Numbered from the stretch's first letter, positions 1 to 10,800 are shown. The stretch is 64,000 nt of DNA from Anthoceros angustus (GCA_010909165.1 MU008202.1:372001-436000), one strand, 5' to 3'. Notes: a model not told the origin generated them from the sequence alone. A program made the numbers and translations.

Positions 1-280
1 GGCATAGGCAAGTATAAACCGGATGGATTGACCGCGAACTACGGTGAGAATGTCTCCCAGTAGTCGAGCCCCTCACTTGCGTGAACCCTCTAGCCACAAG
101 TCGAGCTTTAAAGCAACTTCCCTTTGCATTCAACGAGTTTGAACACTTGCAGGATATGGCCTTGCGGCTGGTGGAAGGTCGCAAGAATCCGTGTGGTTCT
201 TCACAAGAGCGATATTCATCCTCCCTGCCTTCCACCGCACATGTTCGGGGCCATGGAAGGCTTGGGAAAGGCTAGTAGGC
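1..280 (-). pseudogene. copia reverse transcriptase, N-terminal fragment
   Basis: Read on the minus strand, about 280-130 gives a degenerate start of an RVT_2 domain (a KNHT then DLPP pattern) and 100-30 gives KARLVARGFTQVRG followed by a D-Y-W-E-T-F-S-P stretch, the conserved opening of copia reverse transcriptase. A frameshift follows the FSP motif, near position 40. The catalytic YVDD box would be beyond the left edge, so its state is unknown. Confidence 0.75.
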
Positions 281-679
281 TCATCGGGAAGAACAAGGCT
301 CGTAGCAAGGGCCTGGACAAGATGTGTGTTCTAAAATCCATCGATAGCGGGTTCATCCCATTCGGTGGTGGCGGCGCGAGACCTCCGGAGCTCTAGGTCT
401 GGTGCAGCTCATCTAGTCAGGGACATCGTGTTCAAGGTCGACGAGGCGGATCGGCGGCGGCAGATCATCTCGCGCACCAGTTAAACACCCCTCTGCATCT
501 AGAAAGGCCCCTCGTTAGGTAAAAGTGGGGTCCTAATTCGGGGTTGAAGGTGGCGGCGTTTGATCTCTGGAGCAAGTGATCGTGCAAAAGAATGGCTCCA
601 TGTCGTCCATAGGATAATCACACATCAAGATCTCGAGGCGCAAGGGCATCCACATCTCAAGAAATCAGGGGGTATTGCC

Positions 680-1627
680 ATCAATAACGGAATCTTTGAG
701 CTGCAGTTCGAGGAAGGTCACATGCGTGCGAGCACAATGGACCCGATATCGTATTGACCAGCTTATACGCTTTTGTCCTTTATGCCCCAACAAAAGAAAG
801 ACCTGCTCGGGGATCAAGCTTCTTCCTTTTTTCAGTGGGGATGTGTGCAAATGCTCGAGATCCAAAGACCTTCAAATGTAGCAGGCTTGGCTTGCGAGAC
901 CAGAAAACCTCGTAAGGTGTCTTATGTGGGACGGAGCTCGTCAGCACCCTGTTCAAGATGTACGTTGCAGTAACAATGGCCTCTGCCCAATAACCTTGAG
1001 GTAATCCAGCCCAAATGAGCATGCTTCGAGTCATTGCCAGAAGAGTTTGATTTTTCCGTTTTGACACGCCATTTTGCTGTGGCGTGTAGGGGACAGTGAG
1101 TTGGCGTAGAACTCCATGTTCTTGCAGCAAGTCGTCGAAGAACGATTCACAAATTGTCCCGTTGTCGATTCGAGCACCTTCAAGAAGATGCTGCTCCTCT
1201 CTGATAAAGAACCAGCCGCCTTTGAAAAAGGAAAGTGTGTCACTCTTGATTTGCCGGAATGTCCAGTATATCTACTATAGTCATCTGTCAAGGTGAAAAA
1301 GTATTGAGAACCTCCTAGGGATGGTTCCTGGATTTTCCCTGAGATGTCGGCATGAACTAAACCAAGGACTTGTGATGCCCTATGTGCTGGGGCAGTAGGA
1401 AAGGGAGACGCTTTCTGCTTCGCCAATATACAAGACTCGCACACGGGCAGATCTTTGAAACACTTGGGAAGGGGCTCACGATGGCATTCTGTGATAGACA
1501 TGTCTATCAGCTTGGAGCGATTGACATGCCCCAAGCGAGCATGCCACAGCATGGCCTCTTGATGGAGACTAGGTGACCTAGTCCCATTGAATGGGCGCAT
1601 CTTTGAAACACTTGGGAAGGGGCTCAC
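680..1627 (-). pseudogene. copia GAG-pre-integrase and integrase core, frameshifted
   Basis: Minus-strand frames carry a GAG-pre-integrase segment (LWHARLGHVNRSKL, then C-E-S-C of the zinc-binding region), the start of the integrase catalytic core (LVHADISG and a TDDYSRY motif) and the integrase C-terminal half (TPQQNGVSKRKNQTL, LHLKVFGSRAFAH). The two halves are in different frames, joined around 1130-1030, and the tail at 865-665 is in a third frame. It is clearly an integrase relic and cannot make a full enzyme as it stands. Confidence 0.85.
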
Positions 1628-1747
1628 GATGGCATTCGTGGATAGACATGTTCATCGCCTTGAGCGATTGACATGCCCCAAGCGAGCATGCCACAAGATG
1701 GCCTCTTGATGGAGACTAGGTGACCTAGTCCTCGTTGAATGGGCGAT
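1450..1747. repeat. Tandem duplication (~150 bp x2) inside the pre-integrase relic
   Basis: The segment from about 1450 to 1599 is repeated almost exactly at 1600-1747; both copies contain ATCTTTGAAACACTTGGGAA and end in GATGGAGACTAGGTGACCTA. As a result the LWHARLGH coding motif occurs twice on the minus strand. The copies differ by a few substitutions and small indels, so the duplication arose locally after or during decay of the element. Confidence 0.9.
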
Positions 1748-1984
1748 CGATGTGCGCTTGTTACACGTTATGTCTAATTTGTACAGGTCATTGTCTAAAA
1801 TGCCTTTGAAGACACACCTATCAGGAGACTCTTTTCTGTAAAAACAGCAAGTCTGAAAATCTGCACGCATCAGAAAGGTACGTGATCTCATGACCTGACT
1901 CAACGACATGAGGTTCTTGGCCATGCTTGGTACGAAGAGAACATCTTCTAACATGAGGTGTGTGTGATCATGCAGCATAAACAC
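1652..1984 (-). pseudogene. copia protease-integrase linker fragment
   Basis: A 110-residue minus-strand frame contains LEDVLFVPSMAKNLMSLSQ, the conserved copia segment between the aspartic protease and the GAG-pre-integrase domain, and ends in the second copy of the LWHARLGHVNRS motif created by the local duplication. I could not find the protease catalytic D-S/T-G triad in the 1985-2560 interval on this strand, so the protease core looks lost or too degraded to recognise. Confidence 0.7.
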
Positions 1985-2568
1985 ACATGTTCCTCGACCT
2001 TCTATCTCAGACTTGTCTTGACCTCATCACTAAGAAGAACCTTGTCATGGACATGAACAAGGTTGAGGGAAGTAAACAACTTCCTCTCGCAAATGTGAGT
2101 GGTGGCGCGGAATCAAGGTACCGCCTTCATCTTGCAAGAGCTTGACAAGCGGATGGTAAGGATCCTCACGGATGCCTTGGAATCGCTTGACTTGTCCTTA
2201 AGCGCCACGCGTTCGCAGCAGTTTAGGTTGCTTGAGGCTCACGCCTTTCTCTTCGGCATTCTCTTGCCCGTGGCGAGGTCCCACCAATTGCGAGGAACCG
2301 TTTGGTGTTGGAAGATTCGCCTTACATTGTCGAAGGTGTTATGTCCCCCTCGAATTTGTTCTTGCCGGTAGAAGGGCGGAAATTGCGGCTAACACCTTCT
2401 CGCTTTGCTCTTAGGAACACCGGTGAGAATGCGCGCTTTGCTCCTCCGGAACAATGCACCAATCACTTCTTCTAGAGTGATGGTCAAAGTTGACCGAGGA
2501 AGTCGCAGATATGTCTAATGGGTCCGCTTTTGGCTTGTAACAAATGCTTGATAAGAGACGGAAGGCGG

Positions 2569-3138
2569 TTAGCGGTGAACGATCAACTTGACATTTTGTC
2601 TCCGGTCATGGATGCCATTTGTGCATGATGATAAATCTGCGGTATGAGCCACCTTGTCACCTTCTCTCATTTTGAGTGCATAGAACTCTTGCCGAACTGC
2701 GCAGAGAGTCATCATGTTCTGAACTTGGTATGTCTTTTCAAGGTGGTTCCAGATCTCAGCTGCAGCAGTGAAGAATTCGACCTCAGGAACAAGGTCAGCG
2801 TTTAAGCCTCCGATAAGGAGAGCCATGGCAATGCCATTGAGCAAATCCCACTTGGCAATGTCATCGGCAGTGGGCGGAGGATTAGCTGTTTGTACGGGTT
2901 TCTTGCAAGTTCCATCCACAACGGCCCAAACACCACGAGCAACAAGCATGCTCCTCATGCGGACTCTCCATATTGAGTAGCCCTGTCCTTTAAACCTGTC
3001 TTTCTCTTTAAGTTCTGAGGTAAAAGAAGGCATGGATGCTGATGTTGCCATGGCTGAGGGCTGAGTGGTTTGATGTACAGTAAGTTGCTGAAAATTGTTA
3101 ATGAGTGCGTTCAAATGTGCTGCAGTGGACATGAACAC
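2569..3138 (-). pseudogene. copia gag fragment (UBN2-type)
   Basis: A 189-residue minus-strand frame shows a copia Gag core: FKGQGYSIWRVRMRSMLVAR, WDLLNGIAMALLIGG, then a TYQV...MMTLCAVRQEFYALKMREGD block. It matches the gag of the element at 10.15-10.8 kb in this window (the same VPEVEF and MMSLCAVRQQFYTLRMKEGD blocks), so the two belong to the same or sister families. It loses homology after about 2640 and no CCHC zinc knuckle is visible. Capsid-like role is family knowledge; this copy is a relic. Confidence 0.8.
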
Positions 3139-3170
3139 TTAGACAGACTATAGAGAGCTATGGCTCTAAC

Positions 3171-4205
3171 AGTACAGGTAAGTATTCATGCATCATATAT
3201 TTATATGTAATTAAATACTGATCATAATATGCGTGGAGGGATCTGGGAGGTCGGCAAGAGGAGGGGTAGCAGTTATGCCCCTCGTCTTGAACTCCTCAAC
3301 TTTCCTTCCCCTCGCTATTGAGCAGTTTGCCACTATGGGCAACCCTAAAATAATGCCTTTTCATTTATTGTGACGCTTCGCTTAGGTCAAATCAACCGAC
3401 ATGTCCCTGAAGTGACACTGGTGGACCAATGTGGTTGTATGCGATTCAAAGAGGTGCGAGGAACAATGCACCGATTCGAGATGAGGAATTCCTCCTGCGC
3501 CTGGATGTCTCCACTTTGGAGCAGCGGAAGGCTTCACAGGACATGGGCGATGGAGTCTGATCCATCGCAGTTAATGCTTAAGATTACGCAATTTGAGGTC
3601 CATGTTTTGAAGGAGATCGATGTGTGGGCGATATCCTGTTGGAGCTCATATTTGCAAATCAAAATTGCTCGCTCTGCGTCAGAATCCAGGCTGCAAACTC
3701 TGTTCTTGAGAAACACCTGGTTTGACAGCACAAGGGACAGAACTTTTTCCACACGGATAAGTATCGCTTTTGATTTGTTAGCAGTGATCCTCAATCCAGT
3801 GTGGGCATTAGAGTCTGTGTTGTGGTGTCTTGCTGCAGATTGTCGCGTGGCCCTGTGTCTTCTTCTGAGATCAAGGGTTATTTACCGCAGTCTCGAACAA
3901 ATAATGGGAGGCTGAAGCTTCTGGTCGAGGTGTGGGGCATGTGGGGTTCATCCTCTCCTGGCAACGTGCTCGATAGAGCCGGTTGGCCTCTTGATTTCAA
4001 TATCCGTGAAGATGTAGGCGCGGCGTTGAGCGGGCGGTCTTTGCGGCCGAGAGGCGGGGTAGTTTTGCTCGTGAGGTCAAGTGTCTACAGGGTGCTATGT
4101 GTCTTGGTGGACATCCTCCTAGATGAGAATAGCTAGAGGATCCACCTAGATGTGAGCCTCTACGATTGCCACCTTGCCTCGGCATATTTCAAAGTTGTTA
4201 CACAA
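3171..4205. other. Untranslated leader or unrelated insert, no gene seen
   Basis: About 1 kb separates the gag relic from the primer-binding-site-like motif. The longest frame (3370-3915, plus) and its antisense partner resemble no family I know. A leader of about 1 kb is also present between primer-binding site and gag in the intact element at 9.1-10.15 kb, so this is probably retrotransposon leader sequence. Confidence 0.4.
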
Positions 4206-4219
4206 GATGCGAGCATGGC
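4206..4219 (-). promoter_or_regulatory. Candidate copia primer-binding site (initiator tRNA-Met)
   Basis: On the minus strand this reads TGGTATCGAGCCA, close to the usual plant copia primer-binding site complementary to the 3' end of initiator tRNA-Met, with one base missing. It is preceded by TTCACA, a plausible LTR end. The 151 bp above it (4220-4370) begins with TG and ends with CA on the minus strand and could be the 5' LTR; no second copy is available here to confirm it. Confidence 0.45.
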
Positions 4220-4844
4220 TCGATACCATGTGAAGTAATGTTGAAGACTAGAAAGTCGAAACCTAGATTGATAAGATAATGTACAATACAAAAATGTTTG
4301 TCTAATCTACTTCTTAAACTGGCCATAGTGTCGCTTCACTAAATGACCTTTCATAACCCTAACGTATACATGTTATTAATACCAAAGCGAGTTTTAGAAC
4401 AGCATAATATTTGAAGCGGCTGAATATACATCAAGCGGCTTTTGACGTGAATATACGCGAAACGGGGTTTTCGATGGGCATTGAAATGTGTATTTGAGCA
4501 TACCCTGCAGAAGAAGGCACACAATTAGGGTGTCGTGAAATTTTATATATTTTAGCGGCTTACAATGGTAGCGAAGGATTTGACCTGTAGACCATTGTTT
4601 TCAATGGAAATGATGCCCATGTCGTTAGTGCATGCCATTCGTTAAACAACGATGAAATGAACATGGCGACCATCTCTGCAGCATCGAAGGGAATGCATCG
4701 GCTATTTCTATGCGTGCTATACATCCAATCCGAACACGGTCGATGTCATTGTGTACAACGAGGCGTGAAGACCCTAAACACGCCGTAAGTGACACACCTA
4801 GGCGGCATGCGGCGCCCAAGTCATGCTCAAAGGCTACGTGCATT

Positions 4845-4866
4845 GGGCGCCGGCATGCCGGCACCC
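4845..4866. repeat. GC-rich near-palindrome (GGGCGCCGGCATGCCGGCACCC minus two bases)
   Basis: A 22-bp near-perfect dyad centred on CCGGCATGCCGG in otherwise AT-rich DNA. The same motif heads the tRNA-like repeat at 5041 and, as CCGG(CCGG) variants, the one at 14.8 kb, so this is probably a solo or truncated member of that family. Confidence 0.6.
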
Positions 4867-5040
4867 AAGATTCATGGCCTTTGGCAATGACTGGACGTCC
4901 AACAAACACTTTCCTTCTGCCGAGAAACTACCTGAACCGTAATGGCTTCTCCGGACTGCTCAACATCGGTTAGACACCCTAGGCTAGTGGCTAAGAAACC
5001 ACAACCGTGATGGCTTCTCCGGTGGCTATCAAAACAAGGA

Positions 5041-5236
5041 GCATGGGGAGCATAAGGGCATGATGAAGAAGAAGAAGAAAATGAGGCATGAGGGGCGCCG
5101 GCATGCCGCCCTCATTCAACATATACTTTGTCCTCAATTATTTGTATATGGGAAAGTTAATGGAGTGGTAAGCCTGAAAGTTGGAAATAAGAGGTCTTGA
5201 GTTCAAGTCTTCTTCTAGGCGCCGCATGCGCATGCT
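5041..5236 (+). repeat. tRNA-like/SINE-like repeat with GC-palindrome head, copy 1
   Basis: Order: GGAGCATAAGGGCAT, a GC palindrome at about 5093-5111, CCCTCATTC, roughly 45 bp of AT-rich DNA, then a tRNA-like body with an A-box-like AATGGAGTGGTAAGC at 5159-5173 and a B-box-like GAGTTCAAGTC at 5199-5209, and finally another GCGCCGCATGCGCATGC palindrome. The body is too irregular to fold as a functional tRNA. The same order occurs at 5786 and, inverted, at 14.65-14.84 kb. Confidence 0.6.
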
Positions 5237-5785
5237 GAAATGAACTTTTCATGTTGTGTAGGGAATAGGTAATATATGTATCGAAATGAGAGCATAGTAT
5301 GTGTTGTAAAAGTGATTGGTTTGGTTTAAATTCTTATTCTAATAATTTGCATACTTGAACTCAAAATCATGGAAATTATTTTAAATTTCAAAGGTTTTCT
5401 AAGCACCGTTTGAAATTACCCATGCCCTAATATTCATGATCTCAAATTTCACTTGAATCGGAATGGAGAAGAGAGACATGACACGGCCAAGTTTCTTCCC
5501 TATTCTCGAGCTCGTGTAGGCGCGACTATCTTTCTCTGGAGGTCATAGCAATTGAATACGTTTTTGTATGTTGGACACCATCTTTGTGAGCGACCAAGGC
5601 TGCGTCGTGATCGGAAGTGTGAAAGGTGGTGTGTTTTTCTCATTCTCTTGCGCAAGCAAGCGAGCGTGCCTAATATATGTAAGTCATAATGTGCATGGGT
5701 GCGGGACAAGTGGTTGTAAGCCCTAGTGTTAATGCGAGCACACCGCTCATAGAAAACCTATTTAAGGGGCAGCATGCCCTATGGA

Positions 5786-5945
5786 GGGAGCATAAGAGCA
5801 TAGGGTGCTAGCATATTGGCACCTTCATTGATATATGTTATTTGCATATCATAAAGTTTTGTTGTCTCCTAAAGTTGGTAAAGTGGTAAAAAACTCGGCT
5901 AAGAATCATAGATCGCGAGTTCGAGATCCAATTGTAGTTTTTATA
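5786..5945 (+). repeat. tRNA-like/SINE-like repeat, copy 2
   Basis: This copy begins GGGAGCATAAGAGCATAGGG like copy 1, has a decayed palindrome (GTGCTAGCATATTGGCAC), the same CTTCATTGATATATGTT spacer, an A-box-like AAAGTGGTAAAAAACTCGG and a B-box-like GAGTTCGAGATCC at 5917-5929. The B-box fits the GGTTCGANTCC consensus well. It is not a tRNA gene because the acceptor stem does not pair. Confidence 0.55.
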
Positions 5946-6239
5946 TTAGTTAAGTTGAGTTTCTTTTAGGGGCCGCGCACCACACACTTGCCGTGCACCA
6001 TGAGGCAAAATTTTGTCCAAACGGACCAAACCCGCGACGGGCGAATAAGACCCAAATGCGTAAACCGAGAACATTAAGAATCATGGGTTTTGGGGATCAT
6101 GTTGAATCGAAATTGGTCCGGGGTTTGAAAGCGGCTTCGTATATTCAGCCGCTTCAAATATTATCGTGTTTTAGGTTATATTTATATATCTTCACACAAG
6201 ATCTGTCTCAAAAAGTGTGAGTTTGCGCGTGGCGTGTGG

Positions 6240-6740
6240 ATGAATTGAATACTGATCCTTCATGGTGATTTTGGCAGCCTATGGGGACGGTGCAGCTGGC
6301 GTGGAGGTTAGTGGCTCAATGCCGCCGCACAAAGGGTGGACATGAGCGGAGAAACGGGCGGGAGTCGCCGCTAGGCTGGGTCGCAAAGACGCACCCGGAT
6401 GTTGAAGATGCGTGAGGAGCCGCACCCGACGAGCGTCAGAAGAGCCTGTAGGCCGCCGCCATGGTGTGGTATGTAAGTCCATGTTGTCGCAATAAGCCGG
6501 ATTGATTTATCGTGGACTGAGTAGATATTGATGCCAGTTCCTATCTTCCAGCTATGCAGAGTGTGGACAAAATGGCAAATGAAACACGCACCGGGCGAGC
6601 GCATCCAGGGGACATCCAGAAATCCGCTATCGCAGGTAACGTGGTTGGTGGAGGGGGAGTGCTTGTGGACAGTAACGAAAAGGCAGACTATGTTACAGTC
6701 ATTGTTGCAATTTTCTGTTACACTTCCAAATTGCAACATG
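6240..6740. other. No gene recognised
   Basis: Open frames here (for example 6279-6482 minus and 6371-6739 minus) overlap each other, lack family motifs and have no start context worth defending. I see no repeat structure either. Confidence 0.5.
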
Positions 6741-6744
6741 CTAT

Positions 6745-7165
6745 GTAGGCTTGGTATTAAGTTGATGATTCCGCTATCTCTTCATCATCTGCCACCATCT
6801 TAACATGAACCTGGCTCACTCTCTCATCACCTCACCCTCCTAAGTACACCCTCCCTCTCGCAAGCATTGTTTATGATTTCAAACATATACAATGAAAACC
6901 TGCTTATGTTATAGTCCTTTGTTACAATTTCATATAACACTTTCCACGTGGAACACCCAAAAAGTTAGTTGGCTTGGTGTTCAGTTTGTGATTTTCTCCT
7001 CCACCTTCTCTCACCATCTTAACAACATGCAAGTGGTCTCCTGACCTTATACCTCACCATTAAGAGCTTATCATTAAGTTTGTTGGTTTGGTGTTAAGTT
7101 TGTGATTTTCTTCTCCACTTTCTCTTACCATCTTAACAACATGCTTTTGGTCTCTCCTTTCACCT
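6745..7165 (+). repeat. Degenerate tandem repeat, three units
   Basis: The pattern (T)GGCTTGGTNTTNAGTTTGTGATT...CCATCTTAACAACATG begins near 6748, 6968 and 7082. The first unit is the most diverged. No coding capacity. Confidence 0.6.
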
Positions 7166-7561
7166 CACACTCCTAGTTAATGCTCCAAAGATGACACCCA
7201 TTTTTTGTTTCCTCTTTGTGTTGCAACATGATGACAATGAGCTCCCTCTCTCACAAGATTTTATTCTTCCCCTCTTGCTTTTCCTACAAAGAACAAGAAC
7301 TCTATCTCTCTCCCTGTGGGTATCATTCTCTTTCCATCTTACCTCCTTTGCATAGCTATGCATTTATGATTAATCTACTTCCTCTTCAAAGCACCCTTGT
7401 GTCCACACCTGGTTTTGTTTTTAAGCCCCAGATACACAACTGAAACTCTTGTTATTACCTAATTATGTAAGGTAGGATTCCACATTATTTATATGTCTAT
7501 CTATATATACGGTTGGCAGGCCGACTTGTTCTGTATAATCCTATATATATGACTAAACACG

Positions 7562-7563
<2 letters not shown>

Positions 7564-7647
<84 letters not shown>
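7564..7647. repeat. (TA)n microsatellite, about 84 bp
   Basis: An uninterrupted TA dinucleotide run of about 42 units. The isoleucine-tyrosine frame read through it on the minus strand is an artefact of the repeat. Confidence 0.98.
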
Positions 7648-7648
<1 letters not shown>

Positions 7649-7689
7649 GATAATGAATACATACCTTTATATATAGGTACAAAATCATA

Positions 7690-8240
7690 GGTATGTCGCT
7701 AGTAGGGATTGCTAGAATTGTATCCCATCAATTCGTCTCGGCTATCATTGAGCTACTCCGCAAGATTGTCGGATTTGTGTCCTCGGACATCCAAGGCCAT
7801 CACCGCAAGTACTTGTGAAAACCATCTCACTCTCATGCCCCTCCATGGTGTGAAGTAGCTCACCTCAAGTGAAGACCTTGTGCAAAAATAAAAAGTATGC
7901 AGAGGACTTGAATGGGCGGAGGACAAGCTTGCGGCCATGCCCCTCTAAATGCGGGCGACATGAAGAGTTTACTATCGTACCACCGTAACTCCATGATGTA
8001 AATAATTATCTTGTACCATGAAGAGCGTAATCTAGATGTTAGGAAAGTCAAGTTAATCCCCATTGGTCAAGTGTACAAGCAAATGACAATCACATCCTTG
8101 TCACCATGTGTCAGATGCACAACCGGCCGGTTGTCAGTTCTTTGTGGCACTAATAGCATGATCATAGTGAAAACCCGCCCGAGGTCCGAGGTTTTAATTT
8201 AGCAACCTGCAGGTACTATTACTAATCGGCGCACTGCACG
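7690..8240. other. No gene recognised
   Basis: AT-moderate sequence with short overlapping frames on both strands and no conserved motif. Nothing supportable beyond anonymous intergenic DNA. Confidence 0.5.
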
Positions 8241-8372
8241 TGAGACGAGGGTATGCTTTATACCATATGGCCCCGCATACTGCAGAGATAGGGCATGCTT
8301 TATAACAAGTGGCTATGGGCATGCTTGCTTTATACCATGTGGCCCCGCACACTGCAGAGATGAGGGTATGCT
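8240..8372 (+). repeat. Imperfect tandem duplication
   Basis: Two units of GAGGGTATGCTTTATACCAT...GGCCCCGCA(T/C)ACTGCAGAGAT are separated by a partial third copy of the GGGCATGCTTTATA motif. A perfect 16-bp palindrome AGTGGTCATGACCACT follows at 8394-8409. Confidence 0.75.
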
Positions 8373-8629
8373 TTAGGGCGGGTTTACACTAGAGTGGTCA
8401 TGACCACTGTGTGGATTGAGAGCTTTACTGGGTGTTGTCCATAAACCCTTATACACTACTCCGCCATGCCATGGTGACATGGCAAGTTCTCTCACCAAAG
8501 CCGCCAAGAGCTACCGGCTCATGTGTTTTTAATTTTTTGAGAGTGGCAGCATCATGTAATTTCACATCATACAATCCCCCTTAAACGGAAAGACATATAC
8601 CTAGTTAGATCCACAATTACCGTGGTCCT

Positions 8630-8936
8630 GAATGTGCAATGCCAATTGTGTCGCCATCGATGCATCGTAGTTCGGCCGTCTTGTGTCCGCTCTCTGACCC
8701 TGGCCCACCATGCTTTCACCCTATTGACTCACTTCATTTTGTAAGTGAAGCGACCTCTTTCCACAAATTAGAACTCATTTGGAAACCATTGCTTTGCTTG
8801 CAGGACATAGATTCATTTTTGCGTTAGCCTCGTGAAAGTATGTTCTCGACGTTGGTGGTTTGGGCAAGGTCAAGACTGCAGGCAGGAGCGTCACAAGGCT
8901 CACAACAGGTGGCTCGCAAGGCTCACAAGTGAGTGA
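8630..8936 (+). repeat. Dispersed repeat, left part, interrupted by the copia element
   Basis: This stretch matches 45640-46009 with scattered substitutions and small indels (shared blocks include CCTATTGACTCACTTCATTT, GAAACCATTGCTTTGCTT and GCGTTAGCCTCGTGAAAGTA). Its continuation lies at 17008-17041, on the far side of the LTR retrotransposon. It has no recognisable coding content, so the family of this repeat is unknown. Confidence 0.85.
8932..8936. repeat. Target-site duplication AGTGA (left)
   Basis: AGTGA immediately precedes the 5' LTR and is repeated immediately after the 3' LTR (17008-17012). The paralogous unoccupied copy of this locus has a single AGTGA at 46005-46009. Confidence 0.95.
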
Positions 8937-9109
8937 TGTTGGACATATAACCAGCAGGGGTTAATATGATGACCTAGTTATTTAGGGTTACGAGACTTTA
9001 TTTTGTATATAATACTTTTGCCCTTTGTTGAATACATATCGCCTTTGTTTATTGCTCGCTACTCCTTGCATGCTCACTTGCTTAGCTAGATGCAAGAGGT
9101 ATTTGCACA
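8937..9109 (+). repeat. 5' LTR
   Basis: A 173-bp repeat beginning TGTTGGACATATAACC and ending GGTATTTGCACA. It differs from the 3' LTR only within a five-base window (CTACTCC against CTTACCT), giving 169 of 173 identical positions by eye. A TATA-like TTGTATATAATAC lies in the middle and could serve as its promoter. Confidence 0.95.
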
Positions 9110-9121
9110 TGGTACGAGCCC
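9110..9121 (+). promoter_or_regulatory. Primer-binding site
   Basis: TGGTACGAGCCC directly follows the LTR end and resembles the copia TGGTATCAGAGCC site for initiator tRNA-Met, with two differences. Confidence 0.75.
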
Positions 9122-10090
9122 TGATGGTATCTCCTTTGTATCTTGCAATGCCACGTGGTGGAGAACGTGGCGTGGTGAATTTCCTTCACGCCACAATCAC
9201 ACATTCCCCACCCACTCCCAAACCGCCATGGACCAATGAGACACTCGATAATTATCGAGTTTTGATACGACGGTTTTGGAAGAGGCAATTGCAGAACAAA
9301 GAAGGCTCCAATTTGAAAGCAGGAGCAAAGAACGGATAAACATCATGAAATTGAGGCTTGTAGAAGCGTTCAAACAAGTGACCCAAAATCGAAATTGAAG
9401 AAACCACCTATATATCAGCATATAGATAATAGCAATTGCGGTCTAATTTGGAGTTTCTTGATGATGCTATTGCGTAAGATTACGATTACGAATATCCCGA
9501 TTATGAATATATATATTACGTGGTGGAATTTCATTGTAATCGTATTGAGATACGTGTAGCTCAATGCGTGCAAGGGATACTTTTCTAGAGGTTATGCATG
9601 AGCAGGAGAAGCGCGCTACATGCACTCTCTTCCTTGAAGGAAGAATATTCGTCATTTGCAACATATCGCAATCAATTGTTACTTCTTCTTGGGGATTCTA
9701 ATTTACCTCCCTTGAGAAATTCAAGCGGACTCACCATTCTTTTCGGAGAATCTAAATCTTTGGGGCATGATTGCCCGCCCATCGCGATCCTGTGATCGGG
9801 TTTCCACGCACAAGGAGAGGAGAGCGATTAGGGATTGCATTGGATTGCTCCATTTGGATAGATGAAGAGGCGGCTAGGGTTACACTCCGTGACACATGTA
9901 GTTTAGCTTCACGTTACTGAATCCCAACGCTTCCTCCTTGTAACCCTAACTTGTAGTTTTCTTAGGTCTTTTGTTTCACATTTTACCCTTAGCTAGATGC
10001 AGTTATTGTGCCTTGGCATCTTTGATCTTTTCTAAGTCCCCAGCCACATCCTGTTGTCCCAGTTTCTTCGTGTCGATTAGCTTAGTTCCG
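9122..10090 (+). other. Retrotransposon leader, no gene recognised
   Basis: About 1 kb between primer-binding site and gag. Frames at 9025-9339 and 9598-9795 have no recognisable domains. The inverted pair GGTGGAGAACGTGGCGTGG / TTCACGCCAC near 9160-9200 could form a short hairpin. Confidence 0.5.
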
Positions 10091-10800
10091 TCTTTCCGCA
10101 CATCTTGCAAACACAGACATGACAACTCCTACTTTCACATCGATATTAAGGACAAAGACAGTTTAATGGCACTAGGTTTGACATATGGAGTGTGAGGATG
10201 AAGTCAACCTTACTTGCCCGTGGAGTGCAGGCGTTATTGATGGTTCAAATCCGGATCGGGCACTCCTTCTAATCCTATGGCGGCGGTGCTACAGTCACGG
10301 TTGCACAGAAGGAGAGATGGGATCAGTTGAACAGCATTGCTGTTGCCTTGCTGATCCATGGGCTTGAATCCGATCTTGTTCCTGAAGTAGAGTTTCTCAC
10401 CAATGCCAAAGCAATATGGCATCAGCTTACTGGAACTTACAAAGTTGAGACAATGATGAGCTTATGCGCAGTTAGGCAGCAATTCTATACCTTGCGCATG
10501 AAGGAAGGAGATTCTGTTGCAGCATTCACCAGCCGATTTAGGCATTTGCGTGCCCAGATGGCTGCTCTTGGCACAACCATGCAAGAGGTGGATGCGGTTG
10601 CTCAACTTCTCACCAGCCTGCCTCCCAGTTACCAAACATTTGTCACTACACAGAACTGTCCCATTCGAGCTGCTGGCCAGAACGTCAAGCTCATAGATGT
10701 TATTGGGGCTCTTTATCAAGAGGAGATGAGCCGCCAGATGTCATCAAGGGGCCGGCCTCGTCGACAAAAGTATTTTCGACAAAAGTCGCTTCAACACTAG
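10090..10800 (+). pseudogene. copia gag, frameshifted near its N terminus
   Basis: The N-terminal Gag block is legible from about 10150 (FNGTRFDIWSVRMKSTLLAR, then GVQALL). After at least one frameshift the main frame 10327-10800 continues with MNSIAVALLIHGLESDLVPE, AIWHQLTGTYKVETMMSLCA and FTSRFRHLRAQMAALG, typical of UBN2-type Gag. It ends in a basic GRPRRQK tail. No intact CCHC zinc knuckle was seen after it. Confidence 0.8.

Larger units (their letters stand above)
1..4370 (-). mobile_element. Decayed Ty1/copia retrotransposon, cut by left window edge
   Basis: Minus-strand remnants lie in the Ty1/copia order gag (3138-2569), protease-integrase linker (1984-1652), GAG-pre-integrase and integrase (1627-about 680), then the start of reverse transcriptase (about 280-1). 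Every domain is interrupted by stops or frameshifts, so the element is non-coding now. Integrase before reverse transcriptase is diagnostic of Ty1/copia rather than Ty3/gypsy. The right boundary at 4370 is tentative: it rests on a primer-binding-site-like motif at 4206-4219 and a TG...CA segment beyond it. RNase H and the 3' LTR would lie left of the window. Confidence 0.85.
4391..6173. mobile_element. Segment bounded by ~45-bp inverted repeats (possible MITE/MULE-like element)
   Basis: The sequence GATAATATTTGAAGCGGCTG-like at 4391-4440 recurs in reverse complement at 6128-6173 with a few mismatches. The inverted repeats flank 1.7 kb of AT-rich DNA that has no recognisable transposase and contains two tRNA-like repeat units. 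Non-autonomous DNA transposon is the simplest reading; I did not identify a target-site duplication. Confidence 0.45.

Noticed and set aside
3146-3170. AGAGCTATGGCTCT next to gag as a primer-binding site
   Set aside because: Only the GAGCCAT part fits. The better site with an LTR-like end is at 4206-4219, and a ~1-kb leader matches the other element.
5150-5230. Possible tRNA gene (A-box and B-box like motifs); likewise near 5880 and 14710
   Set aside because: Acceptor and anticodon stems do not pair well and the sequence is part of a repeat family.
7497-7688. Minus-strand ORF of alternating Ile-Tyr
   Set aside because: It is a translation of the (TA)n microsatellite.
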